A DNA stretch of 64,000 bases from Plantago major (taxonomy: Eukaryota > Streptophyta > Magnoliopsida > Lamiales > Plantaginaceae). Of this stretch, positions 11,061 through 21,833 are shown piece after piece (position 1 is the stretch's first letter; the number at the start of each line of letters is the position of its first letter). The notes under the pieces were generated by a model, which was given only the letters and a program-made list of their open reading frames with translations, was not told the DNA's origin and did no database searches. The stretch spans positions 89,990,914 to 90,054,913 of the forward strand of contig CM048839.1 of NCBI GenBank assembly GCA_026545765.1, written 5' to 3'. A program made the translations under genes and the position numbers.

Positions 11061-11895
11061 ATTTTAAAGGAATAATGGTCTAACTTAATTTCAGTTTCTA
11101 ATTTAGAGGAGTTGTTTGGTTATCAAGCTCCACCTTGACAATTATTCAACTTTTGTTCTTGCATTGGATATTTTAGTTTATTACTGCAACATACTGGTCA
11201 TTACTATGAAAATAATACGAAGTTCATACTGTGAAATGATTTGTGCTATATTTCGTTGTAGGTTGTTGGATTATTGATCAAGGAAAGAGTTCAGACTCAG
11301 AGCACTACTATTTGTCATCTTCACATTCACTACATACATGACTTCCTAATATCTTGGCATATAATATTGCCTGAAACTTGCAAATCCGAATCCAAATCTA
11401 AAGTCTCAACATGCCAAGGGTAGCAAGTGAAACCATTAATAAATAAGCAACCCTAATAAGTATCACCCAAGAGCCAAGATGCCCACAACTATACTTCTAC
11501 TGGACGAACAAGAGGTGAAAACGTGATGGAGAAGTTCGAAGGGCTTAATGAAGATGTTATAAAGCAATGACCATATTGAAGTGCAACCCGTACGACAAGT
11601 TCATTACGAGTATCAATGAAGAAATGGACCTAGGCCAATGAGTCATTATACTCCATGCAGATCCAAGCGTTGATAAAAACATATTGTACTGTACAACCTA
11701 TCACTCACATACCACGTTCCACAAAGTCAAAAATGTTGTGTACATAGAGATTCTAGGAAATCGAAACCCAAAGTATATAATATATCAATTCATCAAATTC
11801 AATCGCATTTTTTGTATTTCATATTCAACGGCATTTTTTTTTTTATTTTGATTCATCATTTACAATATAAATAATACATCTCAATATGACGCTAA

Positions 11896-11924
11896 ACATG
11901 CGTAGCGTGTTACCCAAATTCTAG
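11896..11924 (+). mobile_element. Helitron 3' end, plus orientation
   Basis: A hairpin ACATGC-GTA-GCGTGT (11896-11910, one G-T pair) is followed ten bases later by CTAG at 11921-11924 and then T. This fits the Helitron 3' rule: a hairpin near the end, CTRR, and insertion before T. The 5' end of this element was not located upstream. Confidence 0.5.
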
Positions 11925-11930
11925 TATATA

Positions 11931-12375
11931 CTAGAACGTGAGAACACGCTACACGTGTTATTGTGGCATCTAATTACAAATAATTGCTGAAATATATATA
12001 AATGTAAGTAATATCGTTATTTCTGATAATGAATTGTCCTTTTTTTCCGAGTTGAATCAAGTTTAGGTTAGTGCGAATTGATCTGTTTTAATTCAGTTTG
12101 AGAATATGAATGAAAAAGATTTTTTTTTTTTTTAGTATGAATTGATTTGGTTGGGGTTGAATTAGGGCTTGAAATTTAATTTGAGATATATTGAAAAAAA
12201 ATTAATGATGAATTGATTTTGTTAGAGTTGCATTAGGACTTTTAATTTAATTGGATTAAATAGATTATTTTTTGTAACTAAGGTCTAATTTACATACTTA
12301 TTACAAATGAGTCTAATTTAACTTAAATAAAGTATTCAATTATAATAGTTGTCACTTCTATGTAATATATATAGA
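11931..12375 (-). mobile_element. Short non-autonomous Helitron (445 bp)
   Basis: Read on the minus strand it begins TCTATATATATTAC, preceded by A. It ends with hairpin AACACG-tgtag-CGTGTT (plus 11943-11959), eight bases, then CTAG at 11931-11934 followed by T. Start TC, end CTRR, hairpin and A/T flanks all fit a Helitron. A second copy in plus orientation lies at 52846-53329 and supports the limits. There is no coding sequence. The minus strand is rich in AATTCAA and AAATTAAT words. Confidence 0.7.
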
Positions 12376-13430
12376 TTGCTTTTTAATTGAGAAATCTGCG
12401 GGGTTGATCAATTGAAATAATAGTCATTCTGCATAATTTAGTGGAATTTATTGTATTGCATACACGTTACATATGTTAAATTCATTTGAAGTCAAAGGAC
12501 ATAGATAATGGCCATAACATCACGGAGATTTATATGGTCAGTATCTTTTAACATCTAAATTGTTAGCAATTTAGGCATTAACTAATAATAGGATGACAAG
12601 TTTCCCTAATTTATGTTGCGTTTTTTTTTATTTTTTTTATAATGATTCACTTTTTGAATCTATAATAAATGGGCATGAATCATTAAAGATTTTTTCCGTA
12701 TCAACTAACCAAAAATTGATACCGAACATAAACTTTCCTTCCTTCTAATTGTTTTGTAATTTTTTAATTACAAATAATTTTAAAAATTCTCACATTCATT
12801 CTTACTTCAATTTCATATATATATAGATAGATTTCACAAATTATATAGTAGTATTTCAATGTACTTACGGCGATGGGCATAATTCTTTCTCGTTTGTATA
12901 AACTTTACATTATAGAAAGTAATTAGATGATACTATGGTTCAAGCCCACAAGAAGAACACAAGAATAATTAAAATAAATACTAATTACTATATTGTTATT
13001 TCCACATCAATTCATATTCAAATTGTCAATACATACGAAGCCCCAACATGTTATCTCTGGTTTCATCTTCATATATATGTCCTGATAAGATGTAATTCAT
13101 ATGAAGTTGGCATGGTGGTGTAGACGACGGGGTTGATTTCAATAGCGATGGCAGCAAATAAAAGACGTTTAGAGGACATGCACCCATTGTTGTTCGATAG
13201 ATTGAGGAGAATTATTTTACTTAATTTTCATATACGGAGAAAGTAAAAGGGTTTGTTTGTAATCTACGTCGGGTCAGTTTCAAAATACTGAATCATGTAT
13301 AATTTAAAAAAAGTCAAATAATTTTAAAAAAAAAAAACAAAGTCAAATAATTGTTAATTGAGGAGTACATGAGTCTTTTAAGTTTACCTCACATAATTAG
13401 TATGAGCATCTCAAACACTGGGTTATGAAT
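12376..13430. other. AT-rich intergenic sequence
   Basis: No gene, RNA or repeat with recognisable ends was found. There are a few A/T runs, and a caaagtcaaataatt word is repeated near 13310 and 13340. Confidence 0.5.
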
Positions 13431-13643
13431 CATTATGTTGGGACATTGATCCCAACTGGTAGTTCGTGGTACGAACTACTGAGCAATTCGTCCGGATTTG
13501 AGCAACTCCAAGCAGACTTGGCACAGTTTCACCTATTTTTAGGGTAGGGTCGCAGTTAAACGCTTGTCTAACATGTGCACGCAAAGCGGTAAATTCGGTG
13601 AAAATATTCTTTGTCATTGACAAAAGCGTAATTAAGGTTAAGC

Positions 13644-14225
13644 CCTAAGGTCCTATTTATACTGTCTACCTGACAAGTATTTCAGGCAGTACAGAACTCT
13701 AATGAAAGTAAAATATATCAAAAAGATATGCACAGAAATAATTAAAAGATCCTAACTAATCTACTTGTCTTATCTCTTAGAGAAAATCTAGCAATTGACT
13801 AATTCTTCTAGATTTTTTGCTTCTAAACATTATCCTCCCTAATGTCCTATTTATACTGTCTACCTGACAAGTATTTCAGGCAGTATAGAACTCTAATGAA
13901 AGTAAAATATATCAAAAAGATATGCACAGAAATAATTAAAAGATCCTAACTAATCTACTTGTCTAATATCTTAGAGAAAATCTAGCAATTGCCTAATTCT
14001 TCTAGATTTCTGGCTTCTAAACATAATCCTCCCTAAGGTCCTATTTATACAGTCTACCTGACAAGTATTTCAGGCAGTACAGAACTCTAATGAAAGTAAA
14101 ATATATCAAAAAGATATGCACAGAAAGAATTAAAAGATCTTAACTAATCTACTTGCCTTATCTCTTAGAGAAAATCTAGCAATTGCCTAATTCTTCTAGA
14201 TTTTTGGCTTCTAAACATTATCCTA
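13644..14225 (-). repeat. Triplicated 194-bp LTR segment with TATA boxes
   Basis: Units begin at 13644, 13838 and 14032 (period 194) and differ by only a few bases. Each holds, on the minus strand, TATAAATAGGA (with one sequence variant), the LTR's own promoter element. The other LTR has a single copy at about 22041. The array ends where the sequence continues into aagtatattattcc. Confidence 0.9.
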
Positions 14226-17130
14226 AGTATATTATTCCTAATAAATAAAAGATACTAATATTCCACCGGACTGGGCTTGCTTGGCAAACTCTTAGCCACT
14301 TTAATAGTTCGTGATGGATCGTTAAAGCCACTACTAGAAAAATCAAAAAAAATTGACAGCTATATTTTGACAGCAAGTTGGCTATCAAAATTATAGTTGA
14401 ATTGTGACAACTAAAATGTGAATTTATGACAACTAGTTGTAATAAACATAAATTGTGGGCTCTAGGTGAGTCAATGTCTCGTATGTTATTTAAAAACAAA
14501 CCAATAGTGAGAGCATGCCGTCAATAATGGATTTGCAATATTTCTCAATATAATAACTATCATGTTTTTTACAGCATGTTGTTACAATTCCCAACTAGTT
14601 GAAGCTTAAAATTATATATATGTTGGGAAAATCATTTTTTACAGCTAGAGTTGTCACAAATATATAACTACACTAGTGATATACGTATTACCTTATTGGA
14701 GATACGTATTGGAAAGCTTATGTATCTATACCAAACCCATTTGTAACAACTACCAGTTATTATATATCTATTTTTATAATATTCAATAACTAACTTATTA
14801 TTTGGTTCTCAACAACTAGTTTATGATGGTTTGTCCGGTCGAAGTTAAAGAACGTAATATTATGTTATAATTAAAAATGTTTTGTAACGAATGAATATTT
14901 GAAATTATAATACATTTTTTTCTTACATCGTTACATATGGCGTACCTTAATTAATAATGGCCAAGATCATCATTTTATTTTATAGTCCAATAATATAAAG
15001 AAAGAATGTTTTAAAATAAAATTTTAGATAAATTTTCACCTATAAAGACAACATAGACATTTTGCTTAAAAACATTTTACATAGATTGGTATTTTTTTAT
15101 AAATTAAGTATAGACGGTCTACCACGAGACTTTTTTGTGTGAAAATAAACTCCAAATCAATGAAAAATATATTACTAGTATTTAGAGATATCATCGCAAA
15201 TGAATATATTGACATTATTAACTTGTATATATTTTATTTACTCATTCGATTTCTAGATATACTATAAGAATAAAATAAGAAAGATATATAAAGATGTTAA
15301 TTTATATTTAATAGAAATAAGAAAGTATAATTATATTATATATTGAGAAAAATAGAGATAAGAAAGTATAATCATAATTATATTATTTATTTACAGCAAC
15401 TCGCATTTGAAAATTCTCTTGTTTGATACAATCTCAAATAACTGCACCATCAATCCATAACGTCTAAGTTCATCGAATAAGAATGTATATTTTCTTAGAT
15501 GGACTTTTCGGACCTAATATCACCATACTCATAATAATGAACTCTTCTCTCATACACAGATCGGGTGGCAAGTTATATGGTGTGATGAAAACTGGCCAAT
15601 AAGAGTGCGTTGATCCGTGCCGAGTAACTTAGTTTCACGAGACGGGTACATGTGTGAAAGTACTGGATTCACTACTCCATAAAACGAGGATAAAAGTTAG
15701 ACTCCCATGCTAAGTTGGTTTGGGATTGCAAGTCGAGGTCCTGAGCTCAAGTTTTGTTAAATGGAAATCGAAAGTTAAAGAGACACGAAAAGGTGTTGAT
15801 CAATATACACGAAGGAAGAAGACGAACTCGAAGGTCCACCCCCCTCCATCGACGCGATGTCCCACCGACAAGAAGTTCTTCTTTTCTTGTTCGTGATTCA
15901 TCCGTGTTGGTTCGTGGATCGTGGTTCGTTCATGGATAGTTCGATAGCTTGGAGAATTTCCGACTTGAAGAGAAGTTCAGCTAGCCAGCCAATTCGAGTA
16001 CAAAGATTATTCTTAAAGCGTATTATGCATGCTAGGTTCTTGATTTATATATGAGTATATTTTGTTTGATGAATATATATGTCATGTATATTATTCCGCC
16101 GTGTAAGGTGTTTAATTCAAGGCTTGTGAGTAGATACGAATTAAACACCCCAAGTAGTTATTTGATTCGAAGCATGCGAGTTGCTAAGTTTTAAATAACG
16201 AACGATTATATATTATACAAATTGTTTATACGGATGGTTGATTTAAGGTAAATTTTATACGGTATCAATGTTAAGTATATAAATTGTAAATGGTACAACC
16301 TAAAGTATAATTTATCAATTTTACCCATGTAATAACTCTCGAAAGTTTGTGAGTTGTGACATCCAGCAATCATAATGTGTAAAAATCTCATTCTAATTTT
16401 TTGGTTTTGGATTCAAAATTTTTGACCCACCCGCTAAAACAATTTTTCGCTCCAAGGGTTGCGTACTGAGACAACGGCCAGTCTATTCCCAAATTTCTCA
16501 ATTTTTCGCTCCCAAATTTCATCTCTTCTTCCATCTCAATTACGGACAGCCCTAGGTTATACCGTCCTTCTTTCCAACAAAATACGGTGATCTCCTTCTT
16601 CTTCTAGCTTTGAGGAGAAGTCCCTTCGCACGCTAGATTTCTTCTCTCTCTGCGATTTTTCTAGTCTGTCGCATGGAGAAAGGGATAAAGTTAAGTAGAA
16701 TATCTAAGTTGGTCGTCTATGCAAGAAATCTCCTTTTCGCTTATCCCTTAATTTCGGGTATGGATGTGCACATGATGGATGAGATTTTTGCGAGTATGGA
16801 TGTGCACAGGATCTTGGACTTTCACTTTTGCGAGTAATAACAAATTCTCGGATGGAATCTTCAAAATAGGTAAGATTTTCTCTTTTCGATCGAAAGGAAA
16901 GGTTAATTTCAGCCCCAGCTTATTACTCTTTCTATTTGGGTAGGAGGCTGTTCATTCATCATCTCGAGAAGGCAGGAGGTAGTGCGAAAACTCACTCTCT
17001 CGGCTGTCTTGAAGGTTCTCTCGGCATGTTTCTTGAAATCAAGTATGTTTCTTGACATCCAGAACTCAGGCACCACTGTATCAAAGGGACAAAGCTGATG
17101 TTTCACTTAAGCTAGGTAGTACTCCAATAA

Positions 17131-17629
17131 GTGATCTATATTGTAAACTTAGATCCTGCTGCTGAGAATTTTGATTATCTTGTAGCCATCGGTATTTAAT
17201 TTCTCAATCCGTGTGTTTCTTGTCAGACATACTGACCTATCCTTCATTTTCTTCTCCATGACTATACTGCCTTTTTCCTTGTAGATATTACGGAACTAGT
17301 TTTCTGGAGCATGTTATGGAGGATCTTCATTTGGGTCCAAATGGTGCCCGTATTTACTGCATGGAGTATCCTATACTTTTGCAATATATTTGATTCTTCA
17401 GATGTTCTATACAAGTGTTATTGGCTATGCAAAGCAATCCTCAATCTTTAATTCAACAAGGTGATTCATCAAAGATTGTTAGTTTTAGGATCTTGTCTAT
17501 AGTATTGTGTCGCATCACTGTGCATCCTTAATACTTAACTCAGATTCCTGGAAGAGAATTTGGAGGGTTGGCTAGCTGAGGAGTTAGATAACTATATGGA
17601 GGATGATTATCTTATATTTGACTGTCCAT
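17131..17629 (+). pseudogene. GPN3: Captured GPN3-type GPN-loop GTPase fragment (3 exons)
   Basis: Three exon-like pieces with introns lie in order. 17131-17191 encodes VNLDPAAENFDY. 17285-17365 encodes LEHVMEDLHLGPNGA, including the family-defining Gly-Pro-Asn loop. 17544-17629 encodes LEENLEGWLAEELDNY followed by DDYLIFDCP. Intron borders are GT/AG and phases fit. GPN-loop GTPases help assemble and import RNA polymerase II. This copy is broken: one base is missing before LEHVME, the N-terminal P-loop exon was not found, and the final donor has changed (CCAG to CCAT). Retained introns indicate DNA-level capture by the surrounding CACTA element, not a retrocopy. Confidence 0.8.
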
Positions 17630-17864
17630 GTACATGTACTTATTATCTGCTTTTATGCCCTTCCATGACACTTGAGCTGATATATTCATTATCATGTTTA
17701 TAATATTCCACTGTTATTATGCTGAGGCAATGAGGGTTTCGCACTACATAGACACTTTCTTTCTCTCGTCGTTGTGGGATATTTTACCTGTACAGCTGCA
17801 ATTTAATTAACAAAAATAGGATTTACATGTATCATGGCTGACTTTCAGAGTTCACTGTCAATGG

Positions 17865-18043
17865 ATGGCATTGAAGGTGCTTGGTGCGCCAAGATCACGA
17901 GTAGCAAAGTGGATGCGTAATGCAAGCTTGAAGCTAGGATATCAGGTAGAGACAGAAAGGTGGAGGGGGACAAGGTAAATGTGATTTTTCCGGTTGCCAC
18001 ATTCATAGCAACTGTTACATTTACAATAAGGTTTCACTCTTCC
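17865..18043 (+). repeat. Direct repeat inside CACTA, copy 1
   Basis: A segment of about 180 bases starting at tggatggcattgaaggtg is repeated at 19014-19193 with about 90% identity by eye. Both end in ggtttcactcttcctgg. The origin is unknown. It may be part of the captured or ancestral CACTA interior. Confidence 0.85.
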
Positions 18044-19013
18044 TGGTTTTTGTCTCCGACTATTTCAATCAGAATTTGGTATTTGCTTCCTCCATCTAGT
18101 GTTAACTGAATTGAGATCGCAGAACAATTGCGGTTGATTTTGCCCACACAGCCGTAGATCGGAGCTCTATTAGCTCTCCTCCACCACGAATCACTATCCA
18201 CTGGCATTGCACTTACGAATTAGTTGAGCTTTACAGCATTGCAGCTCCAAGTTATTGCATTTGCTAACTGAACAATTGGAAGGTACCTTTTAGTACTCAT
18301 TTGAATAATTGATTGTGTTTTAGTTCAATATCAATTTGGTACATACTTTGCCTAAGCAGCAACCGTGTCTCATAGTTTTGATGATGTTACTATTAGTGGA
18401 TGCACCTGATTGGACTGGGTAATCGATTTAGCACTAGTGAAACTGTATCTTATATACAGTTAGAAATTTGGAATGCTATATGGTTGAACTACTTTCAGAT
18501 ATGTTCATGTATATGGTGTGCTATTCGATGTAGTTGTTAAACTTCCCTTTCTTGGCTTTTTAAGTTTCATGATCATAAGCCTGTGATGTCAATCTTCAAC
18601 CTTTTGTACTCACCTGCTCCATTCGTATAACACTACCAACACTCTCTCTATAGTTTCTGCAAAAGTTCAACTGATGAGAACTGAATCAATTTATGTCATT
18701 AATTTTTGTTGATATATTGGGAAATCTGTTAATTCCTAGATGATTGGTTACTATATGATAAGACGCTTGGCGCAGGTAAAACTGAACATCTGTTGATCTT
18801 ATGTGAAGTTTTATGTATTGTGATATGTTTTTTGATTTGTTTACCAAGTTCAATTTGTTAATATTTCGTGCATGTTGAATCTGCTAAGAATGATAGGAAT
18901 TTTCTTTCACTTAGAAGTTGAAGTTCACATATTGATTACAGATAGTTGAATCTTCCACTTGAAGTGACGGCTTGAGGCATAAACCGTTAAGAGTCACAGA
19001 CCACTCAATTGCT

Positions 19014-19193
19014 GGATGGCGTTGAGGGTGCTTGGTGCGCCACGATCACGAGTGGCAGAGTGTATGCGTAATGCAAGCTTGAAGCTGGGAGATTAGGTAG
19101 AGACAGAAAGGTGGAGGGGCAAGGTAAATGTGATTGTGTTGGTTGCCACATTCATGGCAACTGTTACATTTACAACAAGGTTTCACTCTTCCT
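19014..19193 (+). repeat. Direct repeat inside CACTA, copy 2
   Basis: This is the partner of 17865-18043. It shares cttggtgcgccaagatcacg-type and gtagagacagaaaggtggag blocks, with small indels. Confidence 0.85.
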
Positions 19194-20079
19194 GGTGATC
19201 GTTATGGTTATGGGCATCTCCCATCGTGGTGTTTGAAAATCAATGTTCATGCATCATATTCAAGTGCAACTACCAATTTGGTGTGTTGTTCATGATCATA
19301 TGGAAACTATAGTAGAATGGTAGGCTGAGAATACAAGTGTTTGATTTTTCATAGTATTGGTTTTCTTCATGTAAAAAATAGCTCATGACTTGCTAAAAAC
19401 ATTGAGATACATAGTCATGGATGATTTGTATTATGAATTGTTGTAATTGTTGATCTCAATGAATGCATTTGTTGGTGGCTTTGGATGTTTAATTTATTGA
19501 TCTCATATAGTTTGGTATAATTTTTTTTGTAAACCTAATTAAAGTATATTGTTATGTGATTATTAGTATATGTTATTTTACAATTTCATTCATTCTATAT
19601 TATTACAGCTTCCTATGAAAAATATTTTGACTTATTAATGATAGCAACTTGTAAACATATGAAGCAAGTATGACCGATGCAAACGTACAAATACAAATAC
19701 ATTGTGACAACTAGTTGTTAAAAATGAAATGTATTTTTAGTGTATTTTGCTTTTTTTAAATAATGTATCCGGTCATTTATGACAGCTAGTCATAAAGGTG
19801 GGTGTAAGAAATAGGATATTGTTATAATATGGGGTGGAATGGCGCGTGTGTGGCAAACTTATTTGTATCAGACAGCTGTCACTAGTTCCTGTAAAAAACT
19901 AAAGTATTTTTTATAGGCCGCCAAAAATAAAACACTTGGTCGAAGGCTGGGTATTTACATCCCAGCTTTACAGTTCTCTGTCAATATTTAGTATATTGTG
20001 ACAGTTTTTTCCTTTTATTGATAGCCTTTAGCTGTAACAAAAAATCCCTTTCTTTAGTAGTGAGCCCAACGTTCCATCA

Positions 20080-20094
20080 CTATCGCCCCCTAAA
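20080..20094 (-). promoter_or_regulatory. Polypurine tract of the CATTA retrotransposon
   Basis: On minus, CTTTAGGGGGCGATAG lies immediately before the LTR start TGATGGAACG. Its position and purine bias fit the plus-strand primer site of reverse transcription. Confidence 0.7.
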
Positions 20095-20785
20095 GACGAG
20101 CCTTGTCCCCAAGGCTCATTCGAGCGGCGTCTCCTCTTGGAATCCGTAGCCCCTTCGTCCGCGTGCCATCCTCTCGCTCCTTCTTGGGTGCGCCTTGATG
20201 TGGCTCCTCCTTCCTCGTCACTCGAGACCTCAGCAATCTCCATGGAATGCACTCGCGTTACCAGTACAGGTGCAGAAAGCAGTGGCGTTGTTGGCATGAC
20301 CGGTATTGCTGCCAGTGGTGGAAAGAACGGTGCACGGTCGAAACATTCCGGGACACGGCACCTAGCCAATGGTATTGCAGGTGGCCCTCTCCCTTCGATT
20401 AACCCCATGTCAGCCATGTCGCCATGCAGCACATACGGTTCTCCTTCCAACATCACGCACATGGTTTGGCTAGCACAATCCAGCGCCACATGAACAACAG
20501 AAGCTAACCATGGCAGCCGTAATACGGCGTCTTCTCTCAATCCTTCATTCCCTAGTTCATACAAAGAGACTCGGAAGGAGATCCCTTGAAAATAAACCGG
20601 TAAGTACGGACAGATAAAATCAGACCTCATAGGGTGACCACTGGCGGTTATGAGATCCAATCCGGCCAATGCCGGTTCCCTAAGAAACCCATGTCTTCCT
20701 GCAAAGTCGTAGGTCACGAAGTTCTGACACGAGCCCGAATCGACCAGAATGGAGGCCAGATGCCCCCCAATCGTGCCAGTGGACG
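20080..20785 (-). pseudogene. Retrotransposon protease (retropepsin) remnant
   Basis: The minus strand encodes ILVDSGSCQNFVTYD, the aspartic-protease active-site block (D-S-G), in one frame. This is followed by RLPWLASV and related positions typical of Ty3/gypsy Gag-Pol after the protease. The ORF runs through the PPT into the 3' LTR and stops at 20028 inside CACTA. Upstream gag sequence is in a different frame, so the join is broken. The reverse transcriptase that should follow is absent. It would cut the Gag-Pol polyprotein. This copy is not expected to work. Confidence 0.65.
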
Positions 20786-21322
20786 GGTCTCGTCAAGAAA
20801 ACCCATAACCGACCCCCCCCCCCTCCGATAACGTTGAACCCTAGTTGCAGCCGCCCCCTTTTTCTCCTTCTCTCTTCTTCAGGGTCGTCGAGCCCTAGCA
20901 TGTCTCCAATCGTTTCCTGGGGATATGACGACTCACCCATGTGTTCTTGATCTGGGTACTCAGACTTCCCCATAGCTTTTGACACTCTCCTACTTGTTCC
21001 CTTACCAGAAGAACGTTCCAATTTAGTACAAGAATTGAAACGTGAACTTACCTCTACTGCCGATGAGCTTCCTTCACAATTTGCAGATGATTTCCTACTC
21101 CACGGCACCTTATATAGGTCTGCAGCACCGCCCCCTAAGTCAAGAATGCCTCCAGCCGCCCTGCACGTGCCTCCACGCGCTGATCCCCCATCTCACGATC
21201 CCAATGCGCTCTTCTGGCGTGTCTCCTTCAACAGTTGGCTGGCGCGTGGAATTCACGCGCTCACGCTCTCCCCTAGTCGTGCTCCAGGCGCCGCTCTTGA
21301 TCTTCCCGCTTGCTAGTTTGCC

Positions 21323-21754
21323 CTACTCTTCCAGATCGTCCGGTTCAGTCGGCAATTCTGGTCCAGTCGATCCCTGGTTCAACCCAACAAGCCGACCCTT
21401 CTTCTTCAGCTCGCCTCTGCTTCCTCTTCCGCCATTGGAGGCGATTGAAAGCTTCAAAGATTTGATTGCTTCATCTCCCATGTCGAATCGGTTCTTCCCT
21501 TCGTCTTCCTTCATCCCGTCACTTCCTCCTTCCTCCAAGGCTCCTTCCAATTCCTTCGCCAAGACTAATTTCGAATCTGGAGATTCGAAATCATCTCCCT
21601 TCTTCTCTTCGTCCACCGTCTTCCCCTCTTCCCCTTGCTCCGTCTCTCTCTGTCTTTCCTCCTCTTCCTCCCGTCGGCCCACCTCCTTCTCTTCTACGCA
21701 GCCCGCCTTCAAACGGATGAGCATTGCTCGGATTTCCCGGACGGCGGCCTCCAT
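21323..21754 (-). CDS. gag-like ORF of the CATTA retrotransposon (truncated)
   Basis: The frame is open from the PBS. The first in-frame ATG (21754) gives about 143 residues beginning MEAAVREIRAMLIRLK. The product is highly charged (EEEEERQRETEQGEEG) with a likely coiled-coil N-terminus, as in plant Ty3/gypsy Gag proteins. It ends after LPTEPDDLEE, before the capsid core and zinc knuckle that normally follow, so the capsid region has been lost. A GC-rich stretch (about 21110-21320) of unclear origin separates it from the protease remnant. Gag would form the particle. Here it is truncated. Confidence 0.5.
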   Translation of the reverse strand: MEAAVREIRAMLIRLKAGCVEEKEVGRREEEEERQRETEQGEEGKTVDEEKKGDDFESPDSKLVLAKELEGALEEGGSDGMKEDEGKNRFDMGDEAIKSLKLSIASNGGRGSRGELKKKGRLVGLNQGSTGPELPTEPDDLEE

Positions 21755-21819
21755 CTCCTTGATCTGTCCTCTGGTTGAGTCTTGCAGCGGATTGGTTGTT
21801 TCCCTGATCTTCAAACTCG

Positions 21820-21831
21820 ACTCTGATGCCA
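21820..21831 (-). promoter_or_regulatory. Primer-binding site
   Basis: On minus, TTGGCATCAGAGTCGAG follows the 5' LTR end CCTAACA. It resembles the plant initiator-Met tRNA PBS TGGTATCAGAGC with one or two changes. Its position between LTR and gag fixes the element's orientation. Confidence 0.7.
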
Positions 21832-21833
21832 AG

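Larger units (their letters stand above)
14329..20062. mobile_element. CACTA (En/Spm) transposon, non-autonomous, 5.7 kb, TSD AGC
   Basis: The termini are CACTACTAGAAA on the left and TTTCTTTAGTAGTG on the right, flanked by the three-base duplication AGC at 14326-14328 and 20063-20065. The empty site is present in the sister LTR (aaagcccaacgttcc), which confirms the boundaries. Both subterminal zones carry repeated TGACAACT / GACAGCTA motifs in both orientations, as expected for CACTA transposase binding. No TNPA/TNPD-like protein was recognised. The interior carries pieces of a host gene with introns, so this is a Pack-CACTA-like element. Confidence 0.92.
13436..20079 (-). repeat. 3' LTR of the CATTA retrotransposon, interrupted by CACTA
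   Basis: It matches the other LTR at both ends. Without the 5.7-kb CACTA element and its AGC duplication it is about 0.9 kb, against about 0.4 kb for the 5' LTR without its insertion. The excess is mainly two extra copies of a 194-bp unit, plus about 94 bases that the 5' LTR lacks. Confidence 0.85.
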
